From: JANRIC01 sp033765345
Lineage (GTDB): Bacteria; Bacteroidota; Bacteroidia; Cytophagales; Microscillaceae
Length of the DNA stretch: 56,668 nucleotides
Assembly: GCA_033765345.1 (NCBI GenBank)
Contig: JANRIC010000015.1
Coordinates: 1 to 56,668, forward strand
Direction of reading: 5' to 3'
A program made the translations under genes and the position numbers. Below, piece after piece: positions 18,901 to 27,023 of the stretch. The notes under the pieces are model-generated. The model did no database searches. It was not told the DNA's origin and was given only the letters and a program-made list of their open reading frames with translations. Numbering within the stretch: position 1 is the first letter of the stretch; each line of letters starts with the position of its first letter.

Positions 18901-19133
18901 GAGAGGGTGTGTATGGTCTTCAGCGGGCTTTTAAAGTGGCAGGTGCCCGCACGATTGTCATGAGCCTCTGGAATGTCAATGACCAATCAACCCAATTGCT
19001 GATGCGTAGTTTTTATAAAAACTGGCTTACAATCGGTAATAAACACGAGGCTTTCCGCAAAGCTCAGGAAGAACTTCGCTCAGAATATCCTGATCCTTAT
19101 TTTTGGGGGGCTTTTGTGATCGTGGGAGAATAA
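15954..19133 (+). CDS. exported TPR-CHAT (caspase-like) protein
   Basis: 1059 residues. After a signal peptide (about 1-25, ending LLSAQA), an N-terminal part has MORN/YwqK-like stretches (KKEGKWTVYYD, YFANGQIQ). Residues about 150-470 hold roughly eight kinesin-light-chain-type TPRs with recurring LYxxQGDYAKA and HPNYA patterns. A coiled spacer leads to a C-terminal CHAT domain with HIATHGFF (His887) and LSACETG (Cys973), the expected catalytic dyad, and the ending YFWGAFVIVG typical of the family. CHAT proteins are caspase/separase-type peptidases, often in signalling or defence. Export is unusual for a protease involved in cytosolic defence. ATG 15954 is preferred to TTG 15930. Confidence 0.88.
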   Translation: MILKMFKWHKLLLFCCLMPLLLSAQAPQNPNKTNAQGKKEGKWTVYYDNAWNEITDKSRMSFYRVAEYQDGKTVGKVQDYFANGQIQMDAEQLISENPTIFHGAVNYYRDNGEFDHYEYYNQGKLDLNKIEEFYTDRLNKIGTENGTNSPIYFDFLNQIISIYYNAGAYLRVEPFMKEAAQIIGGALGEQHPAFATYEENLSNLYRELGSYAQSEKLLKNVLTIRKTSLGKDHKDYLIGLRNLADILYLKGDYQKAESYYSQVLPVIAKNIGENSIEYATSLNNFAELQSRLGNYPVAEDLYAKAAEIYKANMGPKHPNYATALNNQANLLASQKKYTQAEPIYLQSLAIIKESQGTEHPSYALTVNNLARLYAVQGDYAKALTLFEESLKLRRNLLGQNHPNYAQSLKNLGDLYGKMQKNQEAEQMLLESNRILKETLGENHPTFLEAQNTLAKFYIHQKNYLKAEPILKEINQKLFKQIETYFPFLSENEKEEFYNNQIKYHFEEFNSYALLRQAEYPAILGDMYNNQLLTKALLLNSSNKWKRRIKNSGDLKLIRDFDKWQTEKAYLSKLYHDGDKANKDEIKALEIQLNDDEKKLSLRSELFANIQDKKIVKWQEIRDSLKKGEAAIEVIRFRKYGLEKYIQVSQGGQTKQYPNYALTDTIYYAALVITQATTDHPDLVLMDNGLDLEGKYLKNYRNKIKYKSPDDLSYNYYWQPFKKALKGITKVYFSPEGVFNQISLSTLKNPTNNKFLFDEIDIQLVTNTKDIIIEKEKDDLNRYALLFGAPNYGLESEERSKLVRSSVERGTQQSDDFGLEEETEVYALNIERSNVSLSYLPGTKIEVESIAEMLQSRNWRLEVYTGDQALEDHLKNSFKPNILHIATHGFFEKDPNTKSGEQFLQNPLLRSGLMLTGAGHSLTKKKDTAEEGDDFSLNDTDESQKGSLEDGILTAYEAMSLNLDNTDIVVLSACETGLGEIQNGEGVYGLQRAFKVAGARTIVMSLWNVNDQSTQLLMRSFYKNWLTIGNKHEAFRKAQEELRSEYPDPYFWGAFVIVGE

Positions 19134-19164
19134 AATTGGGTATGGAATAGGGAAAAGATGGAAT

Positions 19165-19204
19165 AAAATCCTCCTGTTAAAATATTTTAACAGAAGGATT
19201 TTTG
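19165..19204 (+). terminator. intrinsic terminator after TPR-CHAT gene
   Basis: AATCCTCCTGTTAAAATA pairs with TTTTAACAGAAGGATT with one mismatch, and a T run follows at 19199-19203. The stem is symmetrical with A-rich sequence on the left, so it could also serve the converging VOC gene. Confidence 0.75.
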
Positions 19205-19324
19205 ATCTCAAATACTGCCTGTTTGCCTCTCAAGCTCATTAACCAACATCTGGAGGTTTTGCGTTTGCTCAAAATCACAAAATTGTATTTTTATACTATG
19301 CACAGATCATTCAGCTTGATCTAA

Positions 19325-19813
19325 TTAGCTGTTAAAAGCATTTTCCAAATCCTGAATTATAATTTTTTTCATAGCAAGCAGGGCGTTCATAACCTTTTGA
19401 GATTTTTCCCTATCAGAACTACTCATCAGGGTAGCCAAGGCCTGAGGGATTACCTGCCAAGAAAGACCATATTTATCTTTGAGCCAACCGCATTGCTGGG
19501 CATTGAGATCACCGCCTTCCGAGAGTTTGTCCCAGTAATAATCCAGTTCTGCTTGCGTCTCACAATGGATAATAAAGGAAATAGCCTCATTAAATTTGAA
19601 GTTTGGTCCTGCATTTAAAGCAGTAAAACTACGACCCTCCAGCTCGAATTCTACGATCATAGCAGTTCCTTCCGTCTGCTTGTGAAATTCAAACCCTTCT
19701 TTTCCATAACGACTGATTTTACCAATCCTAGAATTTTTAAAAACAGACGTATAAAAGGTGACGGCTTCTTCTGCTTCTGTATCAAACCATAAATTTGTTG
19801 TGATTTTTTCCAT
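19325..19813 (-). CDS. VOC-superfamily PhnB-like protein
   Basis: About 162 residues in the glyoxalase/VOC superfamily, of the type once annotated as 3-demethylubiquinone methyltransferase. Family features are ITTNLWFDTEAEEAVTFYTS at the start, FTALNAGP, and CGWLKDKYGLSWQVIP near residue 120. The metal-binding role of such proteins is variable and no function can be predicted. ATG 19813 is preferred because homologues begin with KI..NLWF; ATG 19831 would add six residues (MNKSLI). Confidence 0.85.
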   Translation of the reverse strand: MEKITTNLWFDTEAEEAVTFYTSVFKNSRIGKISRYGKEGFEFHKQTEGTAMIVEFELEGRSFTALNAGPNFKFNEAISFIIHCETQAELDYYWDKLSEGGDLNAQQCGWLKDKYGLSWQVIPQALATLMSSSDREKSQKVMNALLAMKKIIIQDLENAFNS

Positions 19814-19831
19814 GATTAAACTCTTATTCAT

Positions 19832-20139
19832 TTTGTAATTTTAGGCAAATTAATCTTTATACATATACTTTGAACTGTGCAATTCCGTCAAATAAAGAGG
19901 CAAATTGCGTCATGATTGATTATTTTTACGTCAAATAAATCACCGTCTAACACATAAATTATAGCAGAAAACAACTTTTTTTAGAACCTAATGAGGTAAT
20001 TTGCGAAAATTGTCAGGCAAAGTGTAGGGTTTGGTTTTTAAAATGATTGTTTTGATAAGTCTTGGTACTGGCTTATACTGGGCGATACAAAGCCGGAAAA
20101 TTCTTAAAAAACACAAGCTTTAGTTCTAGGATAAGCTAA
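19832..20139. other. intergenic region with direct repeats
   Basis: An 11-bp direct repeat CGTCAAATAAA occurs at 19886-19896 and 19929-19939, with GCGTCA between them at 19908-19913. These could be operator half-sites for the VOC gene. A 26-codon ORF lies at 20043-20123 and is listed separately. Nothing else is recognised. Confidence 0.35.
20043..20123 (+). CDS. possible 26-residue membrane peptide
   Basis: An ATG-started frame encodes a hydrophobic segment (MIVLISLGTGLYWAI) followed by a basic tail (SRKILKKHKL), the layout of a small single-pass membrane peptide or type I toxin-like peptide. It ends 16 bases before a strong hairpin whose right side is followed by T-rich sequence, so a short transcript is possible. 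No promoter is convincing. Chance occurrence cannot be excluded. Confidence 0.25.
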   Translation: MIVLISLGTGLYWAIQSRKILKKHKL

Positions 20140-20173
20140 AAAAGCCGATGTTCTACCAAGAACATCGGCTTTT
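20140..20173 (-). terminator. terminator of the T9SS surface-protein gene
   Basis: A 15-bp perfect stem, AAAAGCCGATGTTCT with AGAACATCGGCTTTT, closes a four-base loop ACCA. On the minus strand it is followed by TTTTTTAG, a good intrinsic terminator 24 bases past the stop codon. T-rich sequence on the other side suggests it works both ways. Confidence 0.85.
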
Positions 20174-20196
20174 GATAGTTTTGCTTCTTATAGATA

Positions 20197-22809
20197 TTAT
20201 TTCTTGATTACTTTTAAGGAGCGGATTATTCCCTGGCTGTTAAATTGCAGCATGTAAATTCCGGGTTCTAACCCTTGCAGATTAACATCCAACTGGAATT
20301 CATTGTCCAATTCAGCCTCAAAATCACCTACCTCTGTACCCATAAAGTCAAATACTTTTACTTTAAATACGTTGATATCGGGAGCTACAAACTCCTCAAG
20401 AGAAAGGTCTATTTTTAATCTGTCTGACACAGGATTGGGGTATCCTGAAAGTTCTTGCTCAAACTGATAATAAGGCGTTTCTTCCAAAAACTTAGCACCT
20501 TCGTATCCGGCACAAGTCACAGCATCCACATCAAAACCATCGGCCGCAAAGTTAAATGCATTTTGATTGGTATTTTGACAATTTGCATTTTTCATTTTAG
20601 CGTTTTTGTCGGTTGCATCTACAATTCTTACGAACTGAGCCCAGGTGATTTTACCAGCAAAATCCAATTCAGAATCTAATTTTGAGCTACAATTGGTATT
20701 GGTAGTTCCGAGGTATACCCAGCTATTTCCATCTCTGGAAACATATACTTTGGCTTCTTCGGGGAATTGTCCGAAGTTAGGGTTTCCATAAGAGGTTTCA
20801 AATATTTTGATATCCTTGCCGGGTTTATCAAAAATTACGAAGTCAAAACGAAGGGTAATAAAGCCTGTGCTTGCTTTTTCACCTTTTTGACGACCGTCAC
20901 CAAATCCTAAGGAGGCAAATTTCAAAACACTGTCGTTGCCGTCGGGTTCACCCAATGCGTTTTGCCCCTTGGTGCGTTCCGAACCAATATTATTACCATC
21001 TTTGCGTTTTCCGGGACGATATTCAACTACATCTTGGGCGGTACAGGCAACCAATCCGTCATTAGGGGTAGTTTTGGCACGTCCGTTTAAGCAGATGACA
21101 CCATCTACATCGTATCCATCTACGGCAGCATTATTTTGTGTAAAGTTTTGAGGTTTGCTGATGTCTACAACTCGAATATATTGTGCCCAAGATAGGGGAC
21201 CTAGGTCAAATGTAGCTTGGTCACGGCAGGCAAGTCCCAGATAGACAAAATTAATCCCATCTTGGGAAGCAAAAACATCGGCTTTTTCAGGGTGAGATTC
21301 ACAGTTACCGTTTTCTTCGTAGCTTGTTTCAAACAATACTACATCAGGCCCTGCACCGTTAGCAAAAGGCTCTAAGAATTTTACAGTAATTTCACCACCG
21401 AATCCCAGAGAAACGAAATTAATATCGCCTGGGGTATCATTATCTTCGGGAGCAAACAAAGCATTGCTCAGTACTTGTCTATCAGAAAGTACCTTACCGC
21501 CTAATTTGTTTTTGCCAGGGTTGTAAGAAGTCACTTCAACAGCTCCCAGACACACAGGTGCGGGTGTAAACTGACGAATAAAAAATCCAGGTACGCCGCA
21601 GCTTGTTTTTTGAGTTCGGGTTCTTTTGCCACCACCTAATGGTCCTCCACCTACTGAAATCACACGAAAACCTCCTGTATCACTGGTAGCTGTTGAGGTA
21701 GTGGTTTGCCCGCTGATAGCCGCTTTGGTGGGAGTTCCCTGCCCAATAAAAGAACCGCTTCCTACCTCTACCAGTTCAAAATTAGAATTATAGTTATAAG
21801 CAATCCAGAAACCTTCTTCTCCTTCAAATAAATCATTGACTACCAGTTCAAAAGAGGTAAAAGTTGATCCCAAATCGATTTGAATAAGTTCTGTGGAATT
21901 ATCATCAGGGCAGTAGTTCAACTGCATATTTTCGTCATTGGGTACACCCAAACCGTCGGCGCTGAAGTTAGTTTCATCAGCGGCAAAAAACAGCTCATTA
22001 TCCAGGGGTTTGAAAAGAAGAGCAGCTTGTTGCCAGGAGTCAAAGGTTTCGCCGTTACCCAGTGCAGTTTCAGGCTCTAAGATAGGCAGACAACTAGGTA
22101 CAATACTTTGCAGATAGTAGTCGCTATTGTCATCAAAAGCAGTTTTTTGATTTCGATTGGCATAAGCACGAGCCGTAAATTCAAGATAACGGAAAGGCGC
22201 ACCTGTACGAATTCTAAGGCTAAATAAACCTGGATTATTGGCACTAAAAGGCACGTTGGCGGCAAAAGTACCGATGCCAACCAAATTAAAATTGGCATCA
22301 AAGGCTCTCCAGCCCCCGGTTTCACCCATACCACCGTTTTCATCTGAGAAGAAACGGGCAAGCTTTACATCAGCACCTGTAAAGGTACATCCGAAGTCAA
22401 CCAATAGTTTTTCAGAGCGTTTTTTTTCTGCAATGTAATTAATCTGGGCAGCAATCGGAGCGGGGTTTGTGTTGGGTCCTACAATACCAATACCGTAATC
22501 TCCTCTTCCGTTGGCGGTTTCTTTGTTAAAGGTAATATTAGAAGTGCCTGGTACATAAGAAGATAGGGCATCAGATTCATATTGGCTTGCAGACAAAAAG
22601 ATATTCTTAGTAAAAAATTTCACATCAGCCCAAGATGTAGAGATATTATCGCGTGTACCTCCTATCAATTCGCCACAATCTACTTTACAGGCTGTTTTTT
22701 GAGCGTGTACTTGTGTGTGTAAACTGAAAGCAAGAAAAACTACAAAAAGTAGCGTTCGACTATAAATCCATGAATTTTTGGATTTGAAAGCAGTATTAAG
22801 TTTTTGCAT
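20197..22809 (-). CDS. T9SS-sorted cell-surface protein with duplicated modules
   Basis: 870 residues. A signal peptide follows ATG 22809 (ending QVHAQ); an earlier in-frame ATG at 22860 would place it too far inside. Two related modules occupy about residues 420-575 and 586-766. Each starts with YNPGK/YRPGK, contains SLGFGG/SLGFGD and FETSY, and ends SWAQYIRVVD...DGYDVDG or TWAQFVRIVD...DGFDVDA. The last 85 residues form a type A C-terminal sorting domain (GYPNPVSDRL ... GIYMLQF ... SLKVIKK), so the protein should be exported by the type IX system and attached to the surface or released. Its ligand is unknown. Confidence 0.87.
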   Translation of the reverse strand: MQKLNTAFKSKNSWIYSRTLLFVVFLAFSLHTQVHAQKTACKVDCGELIGGTRDNISTSWADVKFFTKNIFLSASQYESDALSSYVPGTSNITFNKETANGRGDYGIGIVGPNTNPAPIAAQINYIAEKKRSEKLLVDFGCTFTGADVKLARFFSDENGGMGETGGWRAFDANFNLVGIGTFAANVPFSANNPGLFSLRIRTGAPFRYLEFTARAYANRNQKTAFDDNSDYYLQSIVPSCLPILEPETALGNGETFDSWQQAALLFKPLDNELFFAADETNFSADGLGVPNDENMQLNYCPDDNSTELIQIDLGSTFTSFELVVNDLFEGEEGFWIAYNYNSNFELVEVGSGSFIGQGTPTKAAISGQTTTSTATSDTGGFRVISVGGGPLGGGKRTRTQKTSCGVPGFFIRQFTPAPVCLGAVEVTSYNPGKNKLGGKVLSDRQVLSNALFAPEDNDTPGDINFVSLGFGGEITVKFLEPFANGAGPDVVLFETSYEENGNCESHPEKADVFASQDGINFVYLGLACRDQATFDLGPLSWAQYIRVVDISKPQNFTQNNAAVDGYDVDGVICLNGRAKTTPNDGLVACTAQDVVEYRPGKRKDGNNIGSERTKGQNALGEPDGNDSVLKFASLGFGDGRQKGEKASTGFITLRFDFVIFDKPGKDIKIFETSYGNPNFGQFPEEAKVYVSRDGNSWVYLGTTNTNCSSKLDSELDFAGKITWAQFVRIVDATDKNAKMKNANCQNTNQNAFNFAADGFDVDAVTCAGYEGAKFLEETPYYQFEQELSGYPNPVSDRLKIDLSLEEFVAPDINVFKVKVFDFMGTEVGDFEAELDNEFQLDVNLQGLEPGIYMLQFNSQGIIRSLKVIKK

Positions 22810-22860
22810 AAATTGCACATAACTTACCCTGACAAGTTTGTTTGTGAAAATATAATTCAT

Positions 22861-23097
22861 AACTAAAATATATAATTATTTGATAAAATTTGATAAAGGC
22901 AAATTAGAATTTCAGACTTGAAGAAGGGTCGAATGAATGTTGTATTTGATATTGCATCAAAATCTTTGCTAAACTTACATGATTTTTTTGGCTTATTAAA
23001 ATATACGTGAAATTTTTTTTTAGTTAAGTCTATGTTATTTACATTTTAAGGCTTTATGTGAAAGCTAAAAAAGATTTTTAGGGTACACTACCTTAAA
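22861..23097. other. intergenic region upstream of the surface-protein gene
   Basis: About 240 AT-rich bases between two minus-strand genes. No gene is seen. An AAGTTTA segment near 22978 on the minus strand is close to, but not, a -7 box. Confidence 0.4.
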
Positions 23098-24174
23098 CTA
23101 AGCCAGATTATTGGTAATTTCTATCCTTGATTTGGGCAAAGAATTAGGATAGTTTTTTTGTAAAAAAGTAATTAATCCTTCTCGAATATCACAACGTAAG
23201 TTAAATACCTCTCCGGCATTTTCTGCACTCATAAGTACTCTGATTTCAAGGCTGCTTTTGTTGGCATCAGTGACTTGTAGGTTACTGTTTCGTTTGTCCC
23301 AAAGTGGGTGATTTGCCAGAAGCCTTCGGAATTCCTCACGAAGTGCATCCAGCGGCACCGTATAATCGGTATAAAAGATTACACTACCGATCAAATCCGA
23401 AGAATGACGGGTCCAATTCTGAAAAGGTTTTTCAATAAAATAATTCAGGGGAACTATCAGGCGGCGTTCATCCCATAATTTTACGACTACATAAGTCAGC
23501 GTAATTTCTTCAATACGCCCCCATTCATTTTCTACAATTACAATATCATCCAGCCTAATCGGTTGAGCAAAAGCCAGTTGAATCCCTGCTACAATGTTGG
23601 CAATGCTTTTTTGTGCTGCAAAACCGATTACTATTCCGATCACTCCAGCCGATGCCAGGATGCTAATGCCAACCTCACGAATGGTTTTAAAGGTCATCAG
23701 GATCAAGGCAATAGAAGTGATAATCACAATAAAACTAATGATACGCTCGATCACACGAAGTTGTGTGACGATTTTTCGTGAGCTCAGATTGTCATCATCG
23801 CCATCAAGTTCATAATAACTCAACACTACTTCTCGCACCACGATGATCAGGCGCAGCAGCAATATGGTAATGTTTAGAATCAGCAGGATGTTGTAAGCGT
23901 GTTTAATAAAGCTAATACCTTCTGCATCAAGATTTTTTCTCAAAATTGGAAAGCCCAATGAAAGGCAGATCAAGAGGAAAAAAAATAAACCCGGATAATA
24001 TACATATTTCTGTAATAAGGAAGGAGCTTTAGTGTAAGTAGTCAAGAATCTTGATCTTAATATGCTGAATATCAGATGATAAACTAATGAACCTAGCAAA
24101 GCTAACCCTACAATAAAACCTAGAGATCCCAGATTTCCATACGTTTCGTTGATATGTTGGATAAATTTATTCAC
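23098..24174 (-). CDS. MscS-family mechanosensitive ion channel
   Basis: 358 residues. Four or so membrane segments in the first 190 residues end with the pore-lining helix and the MscS signature (ASAGVIGIVIGFAAQKSIAN), then a beta domain (LDDIVIVENEWGRIEEITL, LIVPLNYF) and a C-terminal alpha-beta domain. It should gate on membrane tension and protect against osmotic downshock. The start is GTG, overlapping the end of the upstream gene by eight bases, which indicates translational coupling with the phosphohydrolase. No ATG alternative exists near the first membrane segment. Confidence 0.9.
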   Translation of the reverse strand: MNKFIQHINETYGNLGSLGFIVGLALLGSLVYHLIFSILRSRFLTTYTKAPSLLQKYVYYPGLFFFLLICLSLGFPILRKNLDAEGISFIKHAYNILLILNITILLLRLIIVVREVVLSYYELDGDDDNLSSRKIVTQLRVIERIISFIVIITSIALILMTFKTIREVGISILASAGVIGIVIGFAAQKSIANIVAGIQLAFAQPIRLDDIVIVENEWGRIEEITLTYVVVKLWDERRLIVPLNYFIEKPFQNWTRHSSDLIGSVIFYTDYTVPLDALREEFRRLLANHPLWDKRNSNLQVTDANKSSLEIRVLMSAENAGEVFNLRCDIREGLITFLQKNYPNSLPKSRIEITNNLA

Positions 24175-25273
24175 GATCGGGAAGGGTTATTTGAATGATA
24201 ATTGGATAATGATCTGAAATGTTTTTGGCGTTTTTTTGTAGAACCTGAGCACTGTCCAGCCTTATTCCGGGAGATACAAAAAAATAATCGAGGGTGCGGT
24301 CTGCTACTTTCTTGGAGAGCAGATTAGGGATATAGGTAAATTGTGTTGAGGGATCAATACCTTTTTGCGGTTTAGGGAAGACGGTGTATTGCTCAAAAAG
24401 CGGCTTGATTTCCGAATTCGGATTATAAAATTCGCCTTCTGTAAGCTGTAAGCCTTTAGAAGAAACTCCAGGCGGGAGCAGATTCAGATCGCCTCCAAGT
24501 ACCCAAGAAATTCCTCCCTGATCTTTTTCAGAAAGCAATTTCTTGATCTCGCTAACTTGCCTCGTGAGTACGGTACTTCCTTTACCAGGATAGGCGGTCA
24601 GGTGGGTATTATAAACAATAAAATTTTCTCCAGATTCCAAAGGAAAGCTCAATTCTAAGACAGCTCTTTTGAGGTGAAATTGTTTTTCGAGCCAGAAAGA
24701 AATCGGATCGTACCAATTTTGGACTTTTTTATCTATATGAGCCAGTTGGTGTCGGATAGCTCCATTGATTTGGTATTTGCTGATCACGCTAAGTTTGGTA
24801 CCTACGCTTCCCCAGATTTTCGGATGCGGCACAAAAAAAGCCTTCCAGTAAAATGCCGAACTCAATGAGGTATATTCGGCAGGTAAATAAGCCAATAAAG
24901 ATTCTATCTGATCTTTGTAATAACTCCGGGCTGCTCCTTGGTCTACTTCCTGCAAAAGAATAATGTCTGGATTTTCGCGGATGATAACCTGAGCAACTTC
25001 TTGGGTGCTTTGTTGAATATCTTCCTGTGAAGGCTTGATATCAGAACCCCCCTCATACCAAAAAACATAATTCGTACCAGCCATATATTGTACGTTCCAA
25101 CTCATCATTTTGAGGGATTGCCCAGAGCGGAGTTTAGGGCTTGTTGTTGGGGAGATGATGGGCACATGCTCAATAGATCGAGGATGGTATGCACCAAAAT
25201 AAAGAATCGCAGTAAGCCCTACCACTCCTATAAATAATATGCCTAACATCCATTTAAAAATTCTGATGATCAT
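24167..25273 (-). CDS. membrane-anchored endonuclease/exonuclease/phosphatase protein
   Basis: 368 residues. One N-terminal membrane helix (about 9-27) is followed by an EEP domain with SWNVQY (N60), LLQEVD (E109), YNTHLTAYPG (H224), GGDLNLLPPG (D262, N264) and SDHYPI (H355). All catalytic positions are present. EEP enzymes cleave DNA or phospholipid/sugar-phosphate esters; the membrane anchor facing the periplasm suggests a lipid or envelope phosphodiester substrate, but this is inference. It overlaps the MscS gene and forms a two-gene operon with it. Confidence 0.87.
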   Translation of the reverse strand: MIIRIFKWMLGILFIGVVGLTAILYFGAYHPRSIEHVPIISPTTSPKLRSGQSLKMMSWNVQYMAGTNYVFWYEGGSDIKPSQEDIQQSTQEVAQVIIRENPDIILLQEVDQGAARSYYKDQIESLLAYLPAEYTSLSSAFYWKAFFVPHPKIWGSVGTKLSVISKYQINGAIRHQLAHIDKKVQNWYDPISFWLEKQFHLKRAVLELSFPLESGENFIVYNTHLTAYPGKGSTVLTRQVSEIKKLLSEKDQGGISWVLGGDLNLLPPGVSSKGLQLTEGEFYNPNSEIKPLFEQYTVFPKPQKGIDPSTQFTYIPNLLSKKVADRTLDYFFVSPGIRLDSAQVLQKNAKNISDHYPIIIQITLPDRE

Positions 25274-25474
25274 TTTGGGATTAGTCTTTAAAAATAAATC
25301 TATCGTACTTAAAAAAACAAAAAAACTTAGGTTTTGTAGTTGGGCGTTTATACAAAATAAGTAGTTACTTATAATTGATTTATATTATTTTTTTCATAAT
25401 TAATTGATAATCAAGCGATTATATTTGCTATGGACTATCGACAAATTACTATGGACTGTTCAGCTTCGCAAACA

Positions 25475-26128
25475 TTAAAGTATTCTCCATATACCGTTCC
25501 AGTTATAATATTCCGTACCTTGAAAATTCTTTTTGTAATCATAATGCGAACTTTCCTTAAAGGCATAGCCGGTATAAAGATAAGATAATTTATTCTCAAG
25601 CGAAAACATAATCTCAGCCAACAAAGTATGTAAACCAGGGCTTCGTTTAGAGTAAGCCGGGTCGAACATCGCATACACACTTGAGCTGCTCTGGGCACCT
25701 ACGTCCAAAAAACTAACGGCATAGAGTTTATTATTTTCATCAAAAAGACAGCATTCTACCGTATGACAGGGAACTCGTGCTGGGTGTGGTGATAAAAAAT
25801 CATAAATGGACTGAGGTACATTGTGGGTAAAACGTACGCAATGCTTATAAAAAAGATTTTCCTTCTCTTCATCGATAAAAGCTTCTCTGAATATCATACG
25901 CGTGTCTCCATTTTTGCGAATGGTCTTGCGCTGACTTTTACTAAACTTAAACCTCGCCAAGTTGATGCGTAAGGGGATGATTTCGGATAGTTTGCCCTGA
26001 TTCCAACTCATCATATCTCGAAAGAAAAAAGTGCCAAAATGCCGCCAGCCATCTGCTAGGAGGTAATCCAACTCCTCCGGGCTGATCTTTTCCAATTCCA
26101 TATAATTCCAAAACTTATTTTCTTCCAT
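25475..26128 (-). CDS. arginyl/leucyl-tRNA-protein transferase-like protein
   Basis: 217 residues related to ATE1/Bpt aminoacyl-tRNA-protein transferases, which add Arg or Leu to N-terminal acidic residues and mark proteins for the N-degron pathway. Recognisable elements are RINLARFKFSKSQRKTIRKN (about 54-73), AYSKRSPGLHTLL, and the C-terminal block LYTGYAFKESSHYDYKKNF with EYYNW. The N-terminal Cys pair typical of the family (C..C before the RI..F motif) is missing and replaced by MMSWNQG. Length is slightly shorter than Bpt. It stands alone on the minus strand; activity is likely but untested. Confidence 0.75.
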   Translation of the reverse strand: MEENKFWNYMELEKISPEELDYLLADGWRHFGTFFFRDMMSWNQGKLSEIIPLRINLARFKFSKSQRKTIRKNGDTRMIFREAFIDEEKENLFYKHCVRFTHNVPQSIYDFLSPHPARVPCHTVECCLFDENNKLYAVSFLDVGAQSSSSVYAMFDPAYSKRSPGLHTLLAEIMFSLENKLSYLYTGYAFKESSHYDYKKNFQGTEYYNWNGIWRIL

Positions 26129-26536
26129 ATATCAAATCACATAAAAACAAAAAACACCCACTATACAATTATACTAATTCCAATTTATAGTTAAAAATAT
26201 TTTAGAAGAATCCATTCTCTGTAATATGCTATAATTCTTCAAAAAAAACGATTATTTGCATAAAATTAAAGTTATTTCTTACAATAGTATTTTAAAAAGA
26301 TAATATTAAACTATTCGCTTAGTTTGCTTGTTTTTTAGATATTATGCGTTATATTGGTGCATAATCACAAACTATTAAGTATTTCATATTACAAAGAGTC
26401 TCGAAAAGAGTGGTGGATTCTGACTATTGTCATAAATTCTTACTTCATTACAAATCAAGCAACTATGTAAAATAAAAAATAATTGCTTTATTGAAGAATA
26501 AATAACTCGTTATGACTCTTTTATAAAATTATTCAA
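26129..26536. other. divergent intergenic region
   Basis: About 400 very AT-rich bases between the transferase and the divergent response-regulator gene. Promoters for both must lie here, but I find no clean -33/-7 pair, gene or structured RNA. Confidence 0.4.
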
Positions 26537-26968
26537 ATGAAAGATAACCTATTCTTGAAAAAAGTACTCATTATAGATGATAATGAGATTGATGCCCTGG
26601 TATGCGCCCGATTAATCCGCAAGCTAAAGCCTGATTCTTTGGTGAATACTTTTTTTGATGCCAAAGAAGCCCTAAACCACCTCAAGGACACTGCCTTTAA
26701 ATTTCCAGACAATCTACCTGATTTAATTATCTTGGATTTGTATATGCCTTTGATGAATGGTTGGTTCTTTTTAAAAGAATACCGAAATATCGCCAGCAGA
26801 TTTGACAAACAAATCGTCATCCTGATTGCCTCAAGCAATGGTTATGACCAAGATTTCAAACAAATGAGGAATTTTCAGGAGATCAACGGATATATCGGTA
26901 AACCCTTTACCTTAGAAAAAATGACCAATCTGATCAACAAGTATTTCGCATATATCTATCAGTCCTGA
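26537..26968 (+). CDS. single-domain response regulator
   Basis: 143 residues forming only a receiver domain. Acidic pocket D14-D15 (LIIDDNEID), phosphoacceptor D67 (ILDLYMP) and the conserved Lys in IGKPF are all present; the usual switch Thr/Ser lies in IASSNG. The extended loop before DLPDLIILDLYMP resembles Rcp1-type receivers that work with phytochrome-like or hybrid kinases. No histidine kinase or output domain is adjacent, so the partner lies elsewhere. Confidence 0.9.
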   Translation: MKDNLFLKKVLIIDDNEIDALVCARLIRKLKPDSLVNTFFDAKEALNHLKDTAFKFPDNLPDLIILDLYMPLMNGWFFLKEYRNIASRFDKQIVILIASSNGYDQDFKQMRNFQEINGYIGKPFTLEKMTNLINKYFAYIYQS

Positions 26969-27023
26969 ACCCAGGGATATATTTTTATGCGTTTTCTCGA
27001 TTATTAGGGGCTTTTCTGTGGTT

